Translations under genes and position numbers: made by a program | The notes under the pieces: model-generated | The model's database searches: none | Seen by the model: only the letters and a program-made list of their open reading frames with translations | Told to the model about the DNA's origin: nothing | In this document: piece by piece, positions 19,385 to 29,286 of the stretch | Position numbering within the stretch: the first letter of the stretch is position 1 | Layout: the number at the start of each line of letters is the position of its first letter | Assembly (NCBI GenBank): GCA_963837775.1 | Contig: CAWIOX010000027.1 | Coordinates: 1 to 64,000, forward strand | From: CAWIOX01 sp963837775 | Lineage (GTDB): Bacteria > Pseudomonadota > Gammaproteobacteria > Burkholderiales > Burkholderiaceae_D | Reading direction: 5' to 3' | Length of the DNA: 64,000 nucleotides

Positions 19385-21247
19385 TTAATTGCCCGGCTTC
19401 CAGATCTGGCCGATCGACAGGCTGGTCAGCTTCTTCTTGCGGCCGTACCACAGGTTGGCCAGTCCGCGCGAGACGAACACTGCCGAGAAGATCGAGGTCA
19501 GGATGCCCAGGCAGTGCACCACCGCAAAACCGCGGATTGCGCCGGAACCGAAGATCAGCAGCGCCAGGCCGGCGATCAGCGTGGTCACGTTCGAATCCAG
19601 GATGGTGGCCCAGGCGCGGTCGAAGCCGATCGCGATCGCCGCTTGCGGCGTATTGCCGTTGCGCAATTCTTCGCGGATGCGTTCGTTGATCAGCACGTTG
19701 GCATCGATCGCCATCCCCAGCGTCAGCGCAATCGCGGCGATGCCCGGCAGGGTCAGGGTAGCCTGCAGCATCGACAGCACCGCCACCAGCAGCAGCAGGT
19801 TGATCGACAGCGCCAGCACGCTGAACATGCCGAACAGCATGTAGTAGACGCACCATGAAGACCGCAATGATCGCGAAAGCCGTACATGGTCGAATGGAAG
19901 CCCTTCTTGATGTTGTCGGCGCCCAGTTGCGGGCCGATGGTGCGTTCCTCGATGATTTCCATCGGCGCTGCCAGCGAACCGGCGCGCAACAGCAGGGCCA
20001 GATCGCTGGCGGCTTCGGACGAGCCTTCGCCGGTGATCTGGAAGCGCGAACCCAGTTCATCCTGGATGGTCGCCACCGTCAGCACTTCGCCCTTGCCCTT
20101 TTCAAACAGCACGATCGCCATCAGCTTGCCGATCTTGCCGCGCGTGGCTTCACGCATCTTGCGTCCGCCGTCGCCGTTGAGGTCGATGCCGACCGCCGGC
20201 CGCTGGTTCTGGTCGAAGCTGGCGGTCGCATTCGAAATATAGTCGCCGGTGATGATCGGTTCCTTGTACAGCACCACCGGTGCGCCCTTGCCGATCTTGA
20301 ACAGCTCGGAGCCGAACGGCACCGCCGCGGTTTCCTCGGTGCCGCGGGTGACCGACTCGTCGACCATGCGCACTTCCAGCGTCGCAGTGCGGCCGATGAT
20401 GTCCTTGGCGCGCGACACGTCCTGCACGCCGGGCAACTGGACCACGATGCGGTCGGCGCCCTGGCGCTGGATCACCGGTTCGGCCACGCCCAGCTCATTG
20501 ACGCGCTTGGACAGCGTGGTGATGTTCTGCTTGACGCCGTCGTCCATGGTCTGTTTCAGCGCTTCAGGGCGCAGCGTCATGACCAGCTTGAGGTCGCTGT
20601 CGGCGCCTTGCTGCGTGAAGATCAGTTCGCTCAACTGCGCCGCCAGCACGTTCTTGCGCCTTGTCCAGCGTGTCCTGGTCGCGGAACTGCAGTTCCAGCG
20701 CATCGGCGCTGCGGCCCAGGCCGGCATGGCGGATATTCTTGTCGCGCAACATGCTGCGCACGCTGGCCTGCAAGCCCTGCAGCCGCTTGTTGAGTACCGC
20801 CTTGGTGTCGACCTGCATCAGGAAATGCACGCCGCCGCGCAAATCGAGTCCCAGATACATCGGCAGCGCATGCATGCTCTGCAGCCAGCGCGGCGTATTC
20901 GGCAGCAAATTGAACGCGACGATATAGGTCGGATCGGCCGGATCGGTATTCAGCGCTTTTTCCAGCAGCGACTTGGCCTTGAACTGGGTATCCGGATCGG
21001 CGAAGCGCGCGCGTACCGAGCCTTGCGTGCCGGCGACTTCAAAAGTCACGCTGTCGGGCTTGATATTGCCTTCCTGCAGCGTCTTGCCCACCAGCGTCAG
21101 GACGTCGGGGCCTACCTTGACGGTCGCTTTGCCGCTGCTGATTTGCACTGCGGGCGACTCGCCAAAAAAATTCGGTAATGTATACAACACGCCCAGCACC
21201 AGCGCAAAGACGATAAGGAGATACTTCCAGAGAGGATAGCGATTCAT
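19385..21247 (-). CDS. secD: Protein translocase subunit SecD, three frameshifts
   Basis: Larger SecDF subunit, with six TM helices and a large periplasmic P1 domain. Pieces in order: MNRYPLWKYLLIVFALVLG (TM1), YLGLDLRGGVHFLMQVDTK (conserved D-L-R-G-G), RVNELGVAEPVIQRQGADRI and VVQLPGVQDVSRAKDI (P1), then GIAAIALTLGMAIDANVLIN with the conserved TM4 Asp, and DRAWATILDSNVTTLIAGL. Single-base insertions near 20656, 19875 and 19852 interrupt the frame; corrected length is about 619 residues, normal for the genus group. It lies between yajC and secF, same strand, the universal order. Confidence 0.93.
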
Positions 21248-21295
21248 AGTGGTTCAGCGTTCAGGGTTGGGCGTCGGGCAATCTGCGCCATGCTT

Positions 21296-21325
21296 GGCGG
21301 GTGCCCGGAACACCGGGCGCCCGCC
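21296..21325. other. Strong GC stem-loop between yajC and secD
   Basis: GGCGGGTGCCCGG and CCGGGCGCCCGCC (one G-T-type mismatch in 13) flank an AACA loop. It lies in the 86-nt yajC-secD gap. No T-run follows on the minus strand, so it is more likely an mRNA stability or processing element than a terminator. Confidence 0.5.
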
Positions 21326-21333
21326 ACAAGCGA

Positions 21334-21663
21334 TTAGATCGACTTGATCGTGCCCTTTGGCAGCAGGGTGGTGACAGCGACTTTTTGCAGAACGACTTCG
21401 GTGCCGTTGGAGATTTCCAGCGTCACGTAACCGTCGGTGACTTTGATGACGCGGCCCAGAATGCCGCCGGCAGTAACGATTTCATCGCCCTTGGCGAGCG
21501 CTTCCATCATCGCTTTCTGTTCTTTCTGGCGCTTCATCTGCGGACGGATCATCAGGAAATACATGACTGCGAACATCAGGATGATCGGCAGGAAGCTGGT
21601 CAGGTTGCCCGCGCCCAGCGCGTCTAATGGGGATGATTGTGCGTATGCGTTAGAAATGAACAA
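21334..21663 (-). CDS. yajC: Preprotein translocase subunit YajC
   Basis: 109 residues with one TM helix (SFLPIILMFAVMYFLMIRPQ) followed by the family signature QMKRQKEQKAMMEALAKGDE and IVTAGGILGRVIKV. Accessory subunit of the SecDF complex. First of yajC-secD-secF; tgt lies upstream with repeat copy C between. Confidence 0.95.
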   Translation of the reverse strand: MFISNAYAQSSPLDALGAGNLTSFLPIILMFAVMYFLMIRPQMKRQKEQKAMMEALAKGDEIVTAGGILGRVIKVTDGYVTLEISNGTEVVLQKVAVTTLLPKGTIKSI

Positions 21664-21781
21664 GTCGGACTCCGATGGGTAGTTTGTAAACAGGCTGGCA
21701 TTTTAGCATTGGGCCATGGGTTTCTTGAGCACGGACCAGGCCGTGCCGTTCGAAACCCGTGCCAGCCACAAATGGCGCTGC

Positions 21782-21865
21782 GGCAATGAAAATATACTGA
21801 TGCCAGTATTTATTTCAATGCCCAAGATATATGCGGGAGAACTGCCATTTATCAACATACTCCCG
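21782..21865 (-). repeat. 84-nt intergenic repeat, copy C
   Basis: On the minus strand: CGGGAGTAT, CCCGCATATATCTTGGGC, then a long stem GGCATTGAAATAAATACTG / CAGTATATTTTCATTGCC around the loop. It begins about 30 nt after the tgt stop, in the sense orientation, and precedes yajC. Confidence 0.85.
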
Positions 21866-21894
21866 GTTATTCAAATAAATAAGGGTTTCCTGGC

Positions 21895-23022
21895 TCACAC
21901 GCCGCGCGCCCGCTCGACATGAAAGTGCGCGACGAATGTCGAAAACTGCCCGGCATCGATCGCCGAGCGCATCTCGCGCATCAGCTGCAGGTAATAGTGC
22001 AGGTTGTGGATGGTATTGAGGCGCGCGCCCAGGATCTCGCCGCTGCGGTGCAGATGGTGCAGGTAGGCGCGCGAGAAATTGCGGCAGGCATAACATTCGC
22101 AGGTCTCGTCAAGCGGCAACTCGTCGTCCTTGTAGCGCGCATTCTTGATCTTGATGTCGCCGAAACGGGTGAAGATCCAGCCGTTGCGCGCATTGCGGGT
22201 CGGCATCACGCAGTCGAACATGTCGATGCCGTTGGCCACGCCGGCCACCAGATCCTCGGGCGTGCCGACCCCCATCAGGTAATGCGGCTTGTTGGCAGGC
22301 AACTTCGGCCCGACGTGCGCCAGCATGCGCATCATGTCTTCCTTCGGCTCGCCGACCGACAGGCCGCCGATCGCGATGCCGGGGAAATCGATCTGCTCCA
22401 GCCCGGCCAGCGACTCGTCGCGCAGATGCTCGAACATGCCGCCCTGCACGATGCCGAACAGCGCATTCGGGTTTTCGCCCTCGGTGAACTCGTTTTTCGA
22501 GCGCTTGGCCCAGCGCAGCGACATGCGCATCGACTTGGCGGCCTCGTCGATGGTGGCCGGACGGCCGTCGATTTCATACGGCGTGCATTCGTCGAACTGC
22601 ATCACGATGTCGGAATTCAGTGCGCGCTGGATCTGCATCGAGATTTCCGGCGACAGGAACAGCTTGCTGCCGTCGATCGGCGACGCAAACTTCACGCCCT
22701 CCTCGCTGATCTTGCGCATCGCGCCCAGCGAAAACACCTGGAAGCCGCCGGAATCGGTCAGGATCGGCTTGTCCCAGCCCATGAAGCGGTGCAGGCCGCC
22801 GAATTTCTTCAGCACCTCGACGCCCGGCCGCAGCCACAGGTGGAAGGTGTTGCCGAGGATGATCTGGGAATCGATCTCCTTCAGCTCGAGCGGCGACATC
22901 GCCTTGACCGTGCCGTAAGTGCCGACCGGCATGAAAATCGGCGTTTCGATCACGCCGTGGTTCAGCGTCAGGCGGCCGCGACGGGCATTGCCGTCGGTTT
23001 TGAGGAGTTTGAAATCAAGCAT
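21895..23022 (-). CDS. tgt: tRNA-guanine transglycosylase
   Basis: Exchanges guanine-34 for preQ1 in the GUN-anticodon tRNAs (queuosine pathway). 375 residues, TIM barrel. Motifs: ILTDSGGFQVFSLGAM (substrate-binding Asp), GLSVGEPKEDMMRML, GIDMFDCVMPTRNARNG (catalytic Asp in the D-C-V-x-P-T-R motif), and the zinc site CECYACRNFSRAYLHHL. The start ATG overlaps the queA stop by 8 nt, so these two consecutive pathway enzymes are coupled. Confidence 0.97.
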   Translation of the reverse strand: MLDFKLLKTDGNARRGRLTLNHGVIETPIFMPVGTYGTVKAMSPLELKEIDSQIILGNTFHLWLRPGVEVLKKFGGLHRFMGWDKPILTDSGGFQVFSLGAMRKISEEGVKFASPIDGSKLFLSPEISMQIQRALNSDIVMQFDECTPYEIDGRPATIDEAAKSMRMSLRWAKRSKNEFTEGENPNALFGIVQGGMFEHLRDESLAGLEQIDFPGIAIGGLSVGEPKEDMMRMLAHVGPKLPANKPHYLMGVGTPEDLVAGVANGIDMFDCVMPTRNARNGWIFTRFGDIKIKNARYKDDELPLDETCECYACRNFSRAYLHHLHRSGEILGARLNTIHNLHYYLQLMREMRSAIDAGQFSTFVAHFHVERARGV

Positions 23023-24053
23023 GGTTTTTTGTCGTCAGAAGCATCGCATCGCCGTAGCTGAAGAAACGGTAGCGCTGCGCGATCGCGTGGGAATAGGTGT
23101 TGCGGATCGTGTCATAGCCGGCGAAGGCGGAGACCAGCATCAGCAGCGTCGATTTCGGCAGGTGGAAATTGGTGATCAGGCGGCGTCACCGTCTTGAAGG
23201 TATAGCCGGGCGTGATGAACAGCGCGGTATCGGCGCTGCCGGCTTGCAGGGTGCCGCTCTGCGAGGCCGACTCCAGCGCGCGCAGGCTGGTGGTGCCGAC
23301 CGCCACCACGTCGCGCCCTGCGGCCCTGGCCGCCTGCACCGCGTCCACCGTGGCTTGCGGTATCGTGTACCACTCGGTATGCATCTTGTGTTCGGCCAGG
23401 TTTTCGGTGCGCACCGGCTGGAAAGTGCCGGCGCCGACATGCAGCGTCACATACGCGAACTGCACGCCCCTGGCGCGCAGCCGGTCGAGCAAGTCCTGGT
23501 CGAAATGCAGGCCGGCGGTCGGCGCCGCGACCGCGCCGGGCTGCTTTCGCATACACGGTCTGGTAGCGGGTTTCGTCGAATTCATCGGCGGTATGTTCGA
23601 TGTACGGCGGCAGCGGCAGCCGGCCGTGCGCCTCGATCAGCTCGAACACGTCGGCCGGAAAGACCAAGCGTGTAGAACTCGCCGACCCGCGCGCCGACCG
23701 TCACATCGAACGCGTCGGCCAGCCGTATCGTGCTGCCGGCCGGCGGCGACTTGGACGCGCGCACCTGCGCATGCACGGTGCGCGTGGTCGATCACGCGCT
23801 CGACCAGCACTTCGACCTTGCCGCCGGTCGCCTTGACGCCGAAAAAGCGCGCTTTCAGCACGCGGGTGTCGTTGAACACCAGCAGGTCGCCGGCCGAGAG
23901 TTGCCCGACGATATCGGCGAACTGGCGGTCGATCAGCGTCTCGCCGTCGACATGCAGCAGGCGCGACGCGCTGCGCTGCGGCAGCGGCAGTTGCGCGATC
24001 AGCTCCGGCGGCAGCTCGAAATCGAAATCGGATAAGGAATATGTGGCTTGCAT
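23015..24053 (-). CDS. queA: S-adenosylmethionine:tRNA ribosyltransferase-isomerase QueA, four frameshifts
   Basis: Adds the ribosyl part of SAM to preQ1-tRNA, giving epoxyqueuosine. Diagnostic stretches: FDFELPPELIAQLPLPQRSA, GDLLVFNDTRVLKARFFG, LPLPPYIEH, AAPTAGLHFDQDLLDRL, TLHVGAGTFQPVR and the C-terminal TNFHLPKSTLLMLVSAFAG. Four single-base insertions, near 23783, 23665, 23543 and 23180, break the frame; corrected length is about 344 residues (E. coli 356). All catalytic segments are intact, so I treat the gene as functional. It overlaps tgt by 8 nt at its end and is divergent from recG. Confidence 0.93.
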
Positions 24054-24200
24054 TGGTTCTGGTTTCAAATAATGAGGCTGGCGAAACGCCAAAGCACTGT
24101 ATTAAATTACAGCTTTATTGCGATGAAAAACGCAGTTCGCTTTACAATAAGCGAGGAAAACCCGCTATTTTACGCTTTAGAGCCAGATTTAAGCCCGACT

Positions 24201-26372
24201 ATGCCGACACCCGAGCAAAACCCTGATGTTGTGACGGCGCCCGCCGGCAGCGCAAGCGCGCCCGCAGCGAAGAAAAAGCCGGCCGCGGCGCAGAAAAAGC
24301 CCGGCAAGCTGGCGGAACGGTTCGCCAAGTTCGGGCTGCGCAGCGGCATGGATTTCGTGCTGCACCTGCCGGCGCGCTACGAAGACGAGACCGAGATCGT
24401 GCCGATTCTCGAAGCGACCGCGCGCTTTGGCCATCCGTCGCAGGTCGAAGGCATCGTCACCGGCTGCGATGTGCAGTTCAAGCCGCGCAAGCAGCTGATC
24501 GTCACCATTGCCGACGCGTCCGGCCACCAGCTGGTGATGCGCTTCATCAATTTTTACGGCAGCCAGCAAAAGCAGATGGAAGTCGGGCGCCGCATCCGCG
24601 CCCGCGGCGAGGTCCGGCACGGCTTCTTCGGCCCGGAAATGGTGCATCCGACGTTCAAGGTCGTCAGCGCCGGCGCGCCGCTGGCGCAGGCGCTGACGCC
24701 GATCTATCCGGCCGGCGAAGGCCTGTCGCAGGCGATTCTGCGCAAGGCGATCAACGAAGCGCTGAATCGCGTGCAGTGGCGCGACACGCTGTCGCCGCTG
24801 TGGCGGCAACGGCTGGAACTGATGGAGTTCGAACCGGCGATCCGGCTGCTGCACAACCCGCCGCACAATATCGACCAGTACACGCTGACCGAACGCACCC
24901 ATCCGGCCTGGGAACGGATGAAGTTCGATGAATTGCTGGCGCAGCAATTGTCGATGAAGCGCGCGCAGGCGGCGCGCCGTTCGGTCGGCGCGCCCAAACT
25001 GGATACGGTCGGGCACTTGTCGAATGCGTTCCTGATGACGCTGCCGTTCGCGCTGACCGGCGCGCAAGAAAGAGTGCTGGCCGAAATCCGCACCGATCTG
25101 CGCGCCGAATACCCGATGCAGCGCCTGCTGCAGGGCGATGTCGGCAGCGGCAAGACCGTGGTCGCCGCGCTGGCCGCCGCGCAGGCGATCGACAGCGGCT
25201 TTCAGGCCGCGCTGATGGCGCCGACCGAAATCCTGGCCGAGCAGCACTTCCGCAAGCTGGCCGGCTGGATGGAACCGCTCGGCATCACCGTCGCCTGGCT
25301 GACCGGCAGCCTGAAGAAGAAAGAGAAAGCCGAGGCCAAGGCGCTGATCGAATCGGGCGCCGCGCAACTGGTGGTCGGCACCCATGCGCTGATCCAGGAC
25401 ACCGTGCAATTTTCCAATCTCGGGCTGGTGATCGTCGATGAACAGCACCGCTTCGGCGTCGGCCAGCGCCTGACACTGCGCAATAAGGGCACGACAGCAT
25501 CACGGCCGACCTGCCAGCGGGACGGCGCCAGCCCGGCGGTGCCGCACCAGCTGATGATGTCGGCCACGCCGATCCCGCGCACGCTGGCGATGACGTATTA
25601 CGCCGACCTCGAAGTCTCGGTGATCGACGAACTGCCGCCCGGCCGCACCCCGATCGTGACCCGCGCGATCGACCAGAACCGGCGCGACGAAGTGATCGCT
25701 CGCATCCACGCCGCCGCGCTGGAAGGGCGGCAGGTGTACTGGGTCTGCCCGCTGATCGAGGAATCGGAAGCGCTGGAACTGCAGACCGCGACCGACACCC
25801 ACGCCACGCTGGCCGAGGCGCTGCCGACCCTGAACGTCGGGCTGGTCCACGGCCGCATGAAGCCGGCCGAAAAGCAGGCGGTGATGGACGCCTTCATCCG
25901 CAACGAAACCCAGGTGCTGGTCGCCACCACCGTGATCGAAGTCGGGGTCGACGTGCCGAATGCGTCGCTGATGGTGATCGAGCACGCGGAACGCTTCGGC
26001 CTGTCGCAGCTGCACCAGTTGCGCGGCCGGGTCGGGCGCGGCGCGGCGGCCTCGGCCTGCCTGCTGCTGTACCAGGGCCCGCTGGGACCGGTCGCCAAGC
26101 AGCGCCTGCTGATCATGCGCGAAACCACCGACGGCTTCGAAATCGCGCGCAAGGACCTGGAAATCCGCGGCCCCGGCGAATTCCTCGGCGCGCGCCAGTC
26201 GGGCCAGGCGATGCTGCGCTTCGCGAATCTGGAAACCGATCAGTGGCTGGTCGAAAAGGCGCGCGATGTCGCGCAGTTCCTGCTGCAGGACAAGTCGGAA
26301 GACAGCGCGCGCACCGTGCGCGCGCATCTGGCGCGCTGGCTGGGGTCGCGGGAAGATTTCCTGAAAGTATGA
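24201..26372 (+). CDS. recG: ATP-dependent DNA helicase RecG
   Basis: Branch-migrating helicase that reverses stalled forks. Order: N-terminal wedge/OB domain (LRSGMDFVLHLPARYEDETE), Walker A LLQGDVGSGKTVVAALAA, Walker B IVDEQHRFGVGQR, motif III MMSATPIPRTLAMTYYADLE, LVHGRMKPAEKQAVMDAF, and IEHAERFGLSQLHQLRGRVG. About 720 residues from ATG 24201 (MPTPEQNPD); no clear ribosome site, and an upstream start at 24123 is possible. About 18 extra residues (TTASRPTCQRDGASPAV) sit between motifs II and III. Divergent from queA. Confidence 0.95.
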   Translation: MPTPEQNPDVVTAPAGSASAPAAKKKPAAAQKKPGKLAERFAKFGLRSGMDFVLHLPARYEDETEIVPILEATARFGHPSQVEGIVTGCDVQFKPRKQLIVTIADASGHQLVMRFINFYGSQQKQMEVGRRIRARGEVRHGFFGPEMVHPTFKVVSAGAPLAQALTPIYPAGEGLSQAILRKAINEALNRVQWRDTLSPLWRQRLELMEFEPAIRLLHNPPHNIDQYTLTERTHPAWERMKFDELLAQQLSMKRAQAARRSVGAPKLDTVGHLSNAFLMTLPFALTGAQERVLAEIRTDLRAEYPMQRLLQGDVGSGKTVVAALAAAQAIDSGFQAALMAPTEILAEQHFRKLAGWMEPLGITVAWLTGSLKKKEKAEAKALIESGAAQLVVGTHALIQDTVQFSNLGLVIVDEQHRFGVGQRLTLRNKGTTASRPTCQRDGASPAVPHQLMMSATPIPRTLAMTYYADLEVSVIDELPPGRTPIVTRAIDQNRRDEVIARIHAAALEGRQVYWVCPLIEESEALELQTATDTHATLAEALPTLNVGLVHGRMKPAEKQAVMDAFIRNETQVLVATTVIEVGVDVPNASLMVIEHAERFGLSQLHQLRGRVGRGAAASACLLLYQGPLGPVAKQRLLIMRETTDGFEIARKDLEIRGPGEFLGARQSGQAMLRFANLETDQWLVEKARDVAQFLLQDKSEDSARTVRAHLARWLGSREDFLKV

Positions 26373-26419
26373 TAAAACAGGCGATCCCGCAGCACTGAAC
26401 CAGCCGACACCACAATCCG

Positions 26420-27332
26420 ATGCCAAAAACCACATTTTCAGCCGCGCCAGATCCTGATGGCATTCACCGTCATCTTTCTGTGGGGAATGAATTTCGTCGT
26501 GATCAAGATCGGCCTGAAAGGCGTGCCGCCGCTGCTGCTGGGCGCCTTGCGCTTTTTGCTGGTGGCCTTCCCGGCGATCCTGTTCCTGCCGCGCCCCAGG
26601 GTGCCGCTGAAATGGCTGATCGCGTATGCGAGCACGATCAGCCTCGCGCAATTCGCGTTCCTGTTTTCGGCGATGGCGGTCGGCATGCCGGCCGGCCTGG
26701 CGTCGCTGGTATTGCAGGCGCAGGTATTCTTCACGGTCGGCCTGTCGGCCTGGATCTTCGGCGATCGCCTGCGCGCATCCAACCTGCTGGGCATGCTGGT
26801 TGCCAGCGGCGGCCTGGTCCTGCTGGGCGTCGCCAGCATCAGCCATTCTGGCAGCCAGGTCACGCTGGCCGGTTTCGTGCTGACGCTGTGCGCGGCGCTG
26901 TCGTGGGCCACCGGCAACGTGATCAGCAAGAAAATCGGCCCCAGCGCGGTGCTCAGCCTGGTGGCCTGGGGCGCGCTGCTGCCGATCATCCCGTTCTTCC
27001 TGCTGTCGCTGTACTTCGACGGCGCGGCCACGGTCGTCGCCAGCCTGTCGCAGCTGTCGCTGTCGACGGGGCTGGCGGTGCTGTATCTGGCGCTGGCGGC
27101 GACCCTGATCGGCTACACGCTGTGGGGCCGGCTGCTGTCGACCCTGCCCACCCACATGGTCGCGCCGCTGACCCTGCTGGTGCCGGTGGTCGGCCTGAGC
27201 GCCGCATGGGTGCTGCTGGGCGAGGCGCTGCAGCCGCTGCAACTGGCAGGCGCGGCGCTGGTGATGTGCGGCCTGGTGATCAATGTGTTCGGCACCCGGC
27301 TGGCATCGCGCCTGCGCCGTACAGCGGCCTGA
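26420..27332 (+). CDS. eamA: EamA-type exporter (O-acetylserine/cysteine exporter family), one frameshift
   Basis: About 303 residues, ten TM helices. It resembles E. coli EamA over its length: LWGMNFVVIKIGLKGVPPL, ALRFLLVAFPAILFLPRP, FGMPAGLASLVLQAQ-like and APLTLLVPVVGLSAAWVLLG segments. EamA exports O-acetylserine and cysteine-pathway metabolites across the inner membrane. One inserted base near 26441 separates the first seven codons (MPKTTFS...) from the rest; the reading could instead start at ATG 26457. Repeat copy E follows the gene in the sense orientation. Confidence 0.8.
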
Positions 27333-27400
27333 GGCGCTGCCGCAGCGCCCGGAACCAGCCCTGCAAGGAACCAAAAAGTGCCGTATTTTAGGTGTTTTTA

Positions 27401-27484
27401 CGGGAGTATCATGCAAAAACACTTGTCTCCCGCAGGTATTCATTGGCACTTGAAATATACCGCCACCAGTATATTTCAAGTGCC
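27401..27484 (+). repeat. 84-nt intergenic repeat, copy E (best stem)
   Basis: CGGGAGTAT at 27401, CCCGCAGGTATTCATTGGC in the middle, then a perfect 16-bp stem (27445-27460 with 27469-27484) closing the 8-nt loop CGCCACCA. It lies 69 nt after the eamA stop, sense orientation, inside the 340-bp gap before trxC. The rest of that gap shows no gene. Confidence 0.9.
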
Positions 27485-27672
27485 AGCAACAGAAATTTCA
27501 CCTCTCACGAAGTCCGCGGCATGCCCGTCAGCGCCCATCCTGAGCACTTGTGCGCGGGATTTCCAAGATGCCAGGCATTGATGCAGGACGATCAGCAGCC
27601 AACAGCGCGGGCTTACAATGATTGCGACAGCGTGCCTGCCGTTTTATCCACGCCTTAGACGAAAGGAAATCC

Positions 27673-28109
27673 ATGTCCGATTCTGTGCATATCGTCTGCC
27701 CGCATTGCGATGCGGTCAACCGCGTTCCGCAAGCCAAACTCGGCGCCCAGCCCACCTGCGGCAAGTGCCAGCAGCAGCTGTTCACCGCCCAACCGCTGGA
27801 ACTCGACAGCGCCCGTTTCACCAAGCACATCGCGCGCAACCAGATTCCGGTGCTGGTCGATTTCTGGGCGCCGTGGTGCGGCCCGTGCCGGATGATGGCG
27901 CCGGCCTACGCGCAGGCCGCGCAACGGCTGGAGCCGGCAATCCGGCTCGTCAAGCTCAATACCGAACAGGCGCAGGATCTGGCGTCGCACAGTATGCGAT
28001 TCGCAGCATCCCGACCCTGGCGCTGTTCAAGAACGGGCGCGAAGTGGCGCGCCAGGCCGGCGCGATGGACGCTGCCGGCATCGTCGCGTGGGTGCAGGCG
28101 CACGGGTGA
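27673..28109 (+). CDS. trxC: Thioredoxin 2 (TrxC), one frameshift
   Basis: Cytosolic disulfide reductase with an extra N-terminal zinc finger. Cys9-x2-Cys12 and Cys29-x2-Cys32 form the zinc site; WAPWCGPCRMMAP carries the redox pair Cys69/Cys72. RSIPTLALFKNGREVARQAG is the cis-proline region. Start ATG 27673 has GAAAGGAAA upstream. A frame change near 27992 (net two extra bases or one missing) joins DLAS to YAIRSIP; the C-terminus AAGIVAWVQAHG is normal. About 144 residues. Confidence 0.92.
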
Positions 28110-28248
28110 ATTCTTGACAGCACAGCGTGCGCCGGTGGGCAGATTGCACCGCCAAGCCGGAACAGATTGCTATCGTCACGCTATGCGGGCCAACAGCGCG
28201 GGTTCGCTCCACGCGCCCTCCCCATACGATCGGCCGCACAACGGAAAA

Positions 28249-28270
28249 AGCCCGCCAAGGCGGGCTCTTC
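28249..28270 (+). terminator. Probable terminator downstream of trxC
   Basis: AGCCCGCC-AA-GGCGGGCT (28249-28266) preceded by five A and followed by CTTCATT. The stem is strong and the U tract poor, so termination efficiency is uncertain. Confidence 0.6.
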
Positions 28271-28295
28271 ATTCATTGCGACGACTCGACAGCAA

Positions 28296-28605
28296 CCCAT
28301 GCTATCTGCATGGTGCCGCTGTGTAGGCCAGAAGCCCGTGCTATCTGCACGGTGCCGCTGGCGGACAGAGTCGTCGGCACGTTAAACAAAACGTCCTTGC
28401 GGCCGCTCTCTAACGCACTAGAATTATTTATTTCACAAATCCATTAAACCATTTCCCAAAGACCCATGCTATCTGCATGGTGTCTCCAGCCGGTAAGAAT
28501 GGATTTGGCATCAAACACGTCACATTGTGACTAGTTTGCAAGCTGTGATTTAGCCTCACTTGCGGCTCTGACTGCACACCAAAGACCCATGCTATCTGCA
28601 AGGTG
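28296..28605. repeat. Four-copy small-hairpin array between trxC and the cold-shock gene
   Basis: Four 20-mers of the form CCCATGCTATCTGCATGGTG start at 28296, 28335, 28463 and 28586. Each folds as a 6-bp stem, CCATGC / GCATGG, with the loop TATCT. Copy 2 reads CCCGTGCTATCTGCACGGTG: both sides of one pair have changed, keeping the stem. Copy 4 has one mismatch. In copy 3 the stem extends through AGAC / GTCT. Spacings are 39, 128 and 123 nt, so this is not a CRISPR. The 592-bp gap (28110-28701) has no other feature except the trxC terminator and a 7-bp stem at 28670-28690. Confidence 0.8.
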
Positions 28606-28701
28606 CCCGTGGCCGATATGATTAATCAGAAAAATGAGGCGGGTGAGGCTGGAACTCTTTTTCGAGTGATCGGCAATGCTAGCTTGCCGACACCAGGAAT
28701 C

Positions 28702-28914
28702 TCAAGAAATGACTTGAATATTGCTTGCCTTGTCGCCTTTTGCGCCAACACTGCGTTCGAAAGAAACGCGTTGGTTCTCTGACAAACTTTTGAATCCAGT
28801 GGATTGGATGTCTTGAAAGTGGGCGAACAAATCTTGTCCGCCAGCATCAGGAGTGATAAAGCCGAAGCCCTTGGCGTCGTTGAACCACTTTACTATGCCT
28901 GTTTGAGTGCTCAT
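28702..28914 (-). CDS. Cold-shock family protein (CspA-like)
   Basis: 70 residues, one cold-shock domain. RNP1 is KGFGFITP and RNP2 is LFAHFQ; the N-terminus TGIVKWFNDAKGFGF is standard. Binds single-stranded RNA and DNA as an RNA chaperone. The upstream 370 bp has no other gene and may encode a long 5' leader, as in many csp genes. Which paralogue it is cannot be told. Confidence 0.95.
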   Translation of the reverse strand: MSTQTGIVKWFNDAKGFGFITPDAGGQDLFAHFQDIQSTGFKSLSENQRVSFERSVGAKGDKASNIQVIS

Positions 28915-29286
28915 GTAATTTCCTTTGATTTAATAGATAGGCGACATTGCCTGAAAGGCACTTGATACCAAGAAATGAAACCGTAGGAAATAAAACAGAA
29001 CGACTAGAAGATACAGCCATGCGGAATTGGGACCAACAATAAAACGACCTGATGCAAGTACAAGGCGCAATATACACACATAAGCCATATTCTCCTACAC
29101 TTATTTAATGCCTAAATCAACATGGCTTATGCGGGCAGCCGCAGGCACATCGCCTTATCCGCGCAATGCCTGCGTTGACAGCAAGCGATTACCGAGCAAC
29201 ATCCTATGGCTGCCGGCCGCTATGAACAGAGTGGCAATTTAAACAACTAAAATCCGCGCTGATACGCAGCATCAGGTTAGCCTTCA
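28915..29286. other. Leader/intergenic region upstream of the cold-shock gene
   Basis: 372 bp with no convincing gene. It should contain the csp promoter and leader (minus strand). A 10-bp inverted repeat, CATAAGCCAT at 29079 and ATGGCTTATG at 29122, lies within it. Confidence 0.4.

Noticed and set aside
25500..27479. A 659-codon open frame antisense to recG and eamA
   Set aside because: Low-complexity Arg/Gln/His-rich translation opposite two recognised genes.
27599..28199. A 13-bp direct repeat (CCAACAGCGCGGG) flanking trxC as possible attachment sites
   Set aside because: Too short, no integrase gene, and trxC is an ordinary core gene.
28296..28605. CRISPR array
   Set aside because: Spacing between the four repeats is uneven (39, 128, 123 nt), the units are hairpins of 20 nt, and no cas gene is present.
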